A stretch of 7,625 bases of DNA from Candidatus Aminicenantota bacterium (lineage in GTDB: Bacteria > Acidobacteriota > Aminicenantia > UBA2199): contig JAUXFB010000054.1 in the NCBI GenBank assembly GCA_030620255.1, forward strand, positions 1-7,625, written 5' to 3'. Both the position numbers and the translations under genes were made by a program. Positions 6,164-7,625 of this stretch are shown one piece after another; the stretch's first letter is position 1, and every line of letters begins with the position of its first letter. The notes beneath the pieces were generated by a model. It had not been told where the DNA came from, did not search any database, and worked only from the letters and a program-made list of their open reading frames with translations.

Positions 6164-6989
6164 AACAGCCTCCTATGAATGATTTTATTATTTCAGTTAA
6201 ATTTATGTCCTGAAAATCATATTTGTATTTTGAATTGAACTCTTCTTTAAAAGGATATATATAAAATTCCTTTTGGATTGATGACTCCTTTTTAAATAAA
6301 ACAGGAATATCCTCTTCTATTTCTTTGTGTGTTATAATTTTTTTTATCTTTTTATTTAAGTTTTCTCTTTTCTCATCAAGAATAAATTTTCCCTGTTCCA
6401 TAATCAGTATCCTTTCCGGGATCCTTCCGGTTTCAGAAAAGGTGTGGTTCACCATTATTATGGTTGTATTTACATCATTGATTAGTTCAATAAGTGCTTC
6501 AAGGAATAGTTCTCTTATATATGCATCAATCATATGTATAATCTCATCAATAAGAAGTAGTTCCGGCTTCTGGGAAATGATGAGGGATAGGTGATATATC
6601 GCTCTTTCTCCTGCTGAGAGAGTTTTGATCTTGCGTTCATATTTAAGATTTAGTTGATTGATCAAGGAAAAGTTGAATTTATCGATTCCAAAGATCTCAG
6701 AATGAAATGCAATTCCTTGTTCCAGGGTGTAATCTTCAAGCAGACTCATTTTGTCAGAGATGACTCCGATTTTTCTTTTTGAAACTTTATTTCCAAATTG
6801 AATCAGACCAGAGTCTGGAAAAAGAATACCTCCCAGACATTTTAAAAAAGTCGTTTTACCTGATCCGTTTCTGCCTGTAATTAGTACAGTCTCTCCTTTG
6901 TTAAACGAAATACTAAGGTTATCAATTGCCATGTGTTTGTTGAAATTAATATTTAAGTTCTTAACTTTTATTATTTCATTATTTATCAT
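6144..6989 (-). CDS. ABC transporter ATP-binding protein
   Basis: This is the cytoplasmic ATPase powering the adjacent permease. It has Walker A GRNGSGKT (39-46), signature LSAGE (124-128), Walker B LLLIDE (144-149, catalytic E149) and the H-loop His182 in VNHTF. The Q-loop glutamine is not at its usual place: the segment after IGV reads SDK (78-80). The D-loop after the Walker B Glu is also atypical, with IIHMID in place of PT.GLD. After about residue 205 there is a Lys/Glu-rich tail of about 75 residues with no recognised domain. The start is chosen from a strong GGGAGG (6997-7002) seven bases upstream. It overlaps the end of the regulator gene by 11 bases. It resembles the YtrB/NatA/BcrA-type ATPases that pair with ABC-2 permeases and GntR regulators. 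All hydrolysis residues except the Q-loop Gln are present, so it is probably active. Confidence 0.92.
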   Translation of the reverse strand: MINNEIIKVKNLNINFNKHMAIDNLSISFNKGETVLITGRNGSGKTTFLKCLGGILFPDSGLIQFGNKVSKRKIGVISDKMSLLEDYTLEQGIAFHSEIFGIDKFNFSLINQLNLKYERKIKTLSAGERAIYHLSLIISQKPELLLIDEIIHMIDAYIRELFLEALIELINDVNTTIIMVNHTFSETGRIPERILIMEQGKFILDEKRENLNKKIKKIITHKEIEEDIPVLFKKESSIQKEFYIYPFKEEFNSKYKYDFQDINLTEIIKSFIGGCYAKKRV

Positions 6990-7353
6990 TCAATAGCCTC
7001 CCTATTAAGTCATTTATATACTTTTTTTTAAAGCCAAGGCAAGATGCTTTTTCTAAGAAATCCTTCAATTCAGCTTCAATGATGGAAATTTTTAACTTAT
7101 CAATGCGGGATTTCAGGACTTTTACCCTGTATCCGCTTCCTCTTTTTCCTTCAATAAAACCCTCTTCCTCCAGAGTGTAATATACCTTTGCTACAGTATT
7201 AGGATTAAGTTTCAATATTTTTGCAAGAGCTCTTATAGAGGGTAGCTGGTCTCCCTCATTTAACTTTTCTGATACTATATCTAATAATATAGCCTGTTTA
7301 ACTTGTTGATATAATGGAACAGGTGAAGCTTCATTAATATTGAATTTGATCAT
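6979..7353 (-). CDS. GntR-family transcriptional regulator, YtrA type
   Basis: This 124-aa DNA-binding repressor probably controls its own operon. Residues 11-77 form the GntR winged helix-turn-helix: PVPLYQQVKQAI, then GDQLPSIRALAKIL, the recognition helix NPNTVAKVYYTLEEEG (50-65) and the wing GKRGSGYRV (69-77). Only about 45 residues follow, predicted as two helices for dimerisation. This is the short C-terminal layout of the YtrA subfamily, which lacks a large ligand domain. I place the start at the ATG at 7351-7353 because GAGGTG lies just upstream and the family begins there. A longer reading frame from a TTG at 7416 would run through the promoter and operator, so it is rejected. YtrA-type proteins usually repress an ABC transporter operon, as the neighbours here suggest. 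The inducing signal is unknown. Confidence 0.92.
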   Translation of the reverse strand: MIKFNINEASPVPLYQQVKQAILLDIVSEKLNEGDQLPSIRALAKILKLNPNTVAKVYYTLEEEGFIEGKRGSGYRVKVLKSRIDKLKISIIEAELKDFLEKASCLGFKKKYINDLIGRLLNDK

Positions 7354-7372
7354 ATTCACCTCGCTTAAATTC

Positions 7373-7398
7373 AATTGTATTAATATAATAGTACAATT
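7373..7398. promoter_or_regulatory. Candidate GntR operator, 26-bp dyad
   Basis: The arms AATTGTA (7373-7379) and TACAATT (7392-7398) are exact reverse complements. The 12 bases between them continue the symmetry with two mismatched pairs, so 11 of 13 base pairs match. The dyad covers the whole -10 box (7385-7390) of the regulator promoter and the probable start site. A bound dimer would block RNA polymerase. Position and symmetry fit autorepression by the YtrA-type protein encoded next to it; binding itself is inferred. Confidence 0.75.
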
Positions 7399-7413
7399 TA
7401 TGTTATTTGTCAA
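7385..7413 (-). promoter_or_regulatory. Promoter of the GntR-ABC operon
   Basis: On the minus strand a perfect -35 TTGACA (7408-7413) is followed by exactly 17 bases and the -10 TATTAT (7385-7390, 5 of 6). Upstream of the -35 lie an A tract and a T tract on the plus strand (7415-7422 and 7426-7431), which would suit an UP element. The start is expected near 7378, giving a leader of about 25 bases. Such a strong basal promoter makes sense if it is held down by a repressor. Confidence 0.82.
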
Positions 7414-7430
7414 CAAAAAAAATTATTTTT

Positions 7431-7457
7431 TAATATTACCATATGCATGGTATATTA
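7431..7457. repeat. Bulged AT-rich inverted repeat
   Basis: TAATATTACCAT (7431-7442) pairs with ATGGTATATTA (7447-7457) around the loop ATGC, with one unpaired T in the left arm. It sits about 18-44 bases upstream of the regulator's -35 box. It may be a second regulatory site or a weak hairpin; the sequence does not decide. Confidence 0.5.
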
Positions 7458-7466
7458 TCGATTGTA

Positions 7467-7494
7467 GTAGGGAACGGTCGCGACCGTTCCCTAC
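7467..7494. repeat. Perfect 28-bp GC-rich palindrome
   Basis: The left half GTAGGGAACGGTCG (7467-7480) is followed with no loop by its exact reverse complement (7481-7494). Eighteen of 28 bases are G or C, in strong contrast to the AT-rich surroundings. From memory, palindromes starting GTAGGG and ending CCCTAC are dispersed through many bacterial genomes. This could be one copy of a palindromic mobile repeat, but no second copy is in this window. It lies between divergent promoters, so it is not an obvious gene terminator. Confidence 0.85.
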
Positions 7495-7496
7495 AT

Positions 7497-7529
7497 AAAT
7501 CAAACCTATACTTGACAAAAGTTTGATTT
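7497..7529. repeat. 9-bp inverted repeat around the tRNA-Gly -35 box
   Basis: AAATCAAAC (7497-7505) is the exact reverse complement of GTTTGATTT (7521-7529), with a 15-base loop that contains the -35 hexamer. The right arm runs into a T tract (7527-7532). It could be a weak hairpin terminator for rightward read-through or an operator-like site. The stem has only two or three G-C pairs. Confidence 0.45.
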
Positions 7530-7540
7530 TTTATTATTCT
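7512..7540 (+). promoter_or_regulatory. Promoter of tRNA-Gly
   Basis: A perfect TTGACA (7512-7517) is followed by 17 bases and TATTCT (7535-7540, 4 of 6). The predicted start near 7547 is about 9 bases before the mature tRNA, the same geometry as the tRNA-Asn promoter at the other end of the window. Confidence 0.7.
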
Positions 7541-7555
7541 TAATCTTCTTTTAGA

Positions 7556-7625
7556 GCGGGAATAGCTCAGTGGTAGAGCGCGACCTTGCCAAGGTCGATG
7601 TCGCGGGTTCGAATCCCGTTTCCCG
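7556..7625 (+). tRNA. tRNA-Gly (anticodon GCC), 3' end cut by window
   Basis: The acceptor 5' strand GCGGGAA (7556-7562) pairs with TTCCCG at 7620-7625, and the last acceptor base, discriminator and any CCA lie beyond the window. The D stem is GCTC (7565-7568) with GAGC (7576-7579). The anticodon stem CGACC/GGTCG (7581-7585, 7593-7597) holds the loop TTGCCAA with GCC at 7588-7590. The T stem (7603-7607 with 7615-7619) holds TTCGAAT. It reads glycine codons GGC and GGT. Confidence 0.96.

Noticed and set aside
7354..7416. Upstream TTG start giving a 145-aa GntR protein
   Set aside because: The extra 21 codons are the promoter and operator DNA. The ATG at 7351-7353 has its own Shine-Dalgarno site and begins the conserved family sequence.
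7467..7494. Terminator of the tRNA-Gly or GntR transcript
   Set aside because: It lies upstream of both divergent promoters and has no adjoining T run on either side, so it ends neither transcript.
56..7625. Genomic island inserted between two tRNA genes
   Set aside because: No integrase, no duplicated tRNA 3' end as an att site, and no mobile genes. The two tRNAs are different and each has its own promoter.

Overview
The window is AT-rich bacterial DNA bounded by two tRNA genes: a complete tRNA-Asn(GTT) at the left edge and a tRNA-Gly(GCC) at the right edge that loses its last bases at the window end. Strong Shine-Dalgarno sites, sigma70-like promoters, a YtrA-type GntR regulator and exported TPR proteins fit a low-GC, probably anaerobic, possibly Gram-negative or candidate-phylum bacterium. 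I cannot name the taxon from the sequence alone. There is no phage, CRISPR or transposase gene.

Left half (+ strand): after tRNA-Asn come three closely spaced genes, probably one operon. The first is a flavin oxidoreductase of the nitronate monooxygenase family (476 aa), unusual for an N-terminal pentapeptide repeat, a four-cysteine cluster and a long helical C-terminal tail. The second is an exported TPR protein (550 aa) with an internal duplication and a C-terminal DUF2271-like domain. The third is a small exported protein (186 aa) that may have a PsbP/DcrB-like fold. The gaps are 41 and 12 bases.

Centre: 3942-4288 lies between convergent genes and has no convincing gene. It is a mosaic of short-period degenerate tandem repeats with periods of 6, 7 and 8 bases. 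Related arrays occur in opposite orientations, and a 19-base direct repeat recurs at a spacing of exactly 90 bases. This is the strangest non-coding stretch in the window.

Right half (- strand): a compact three-gene operon with overlapping ends reads leftward from a near-consensus promoter at about 7385-7413. It encodes a YtrA-like GntR repressor (124 aa), an ABC ATPase (281 aa) and a 624-aa ABC-2 type permease. The permease carries about seven membrane helices followed by a predicted extracytoplasmic beta-rich domain of about 370 residues. A near-perfect 26-bp dyad covers the regulator's -10 box and is the obvious candidate autoregulatory operator. The layout resembles the Bacillus ytr-type cassette, with permease and an outside domain combined in one chain. 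An envelope-stress or export/sensing role is inference.

The region between this operon and tRNA-Gly holds further dyads: a bulged AT-rich inverted repeat, a perfect 28-bp GC-rich palindrome that looks like a dispersed palindromic element, and a 9-bp inverted repeat bracketing the tRNA-Gly -35 box.
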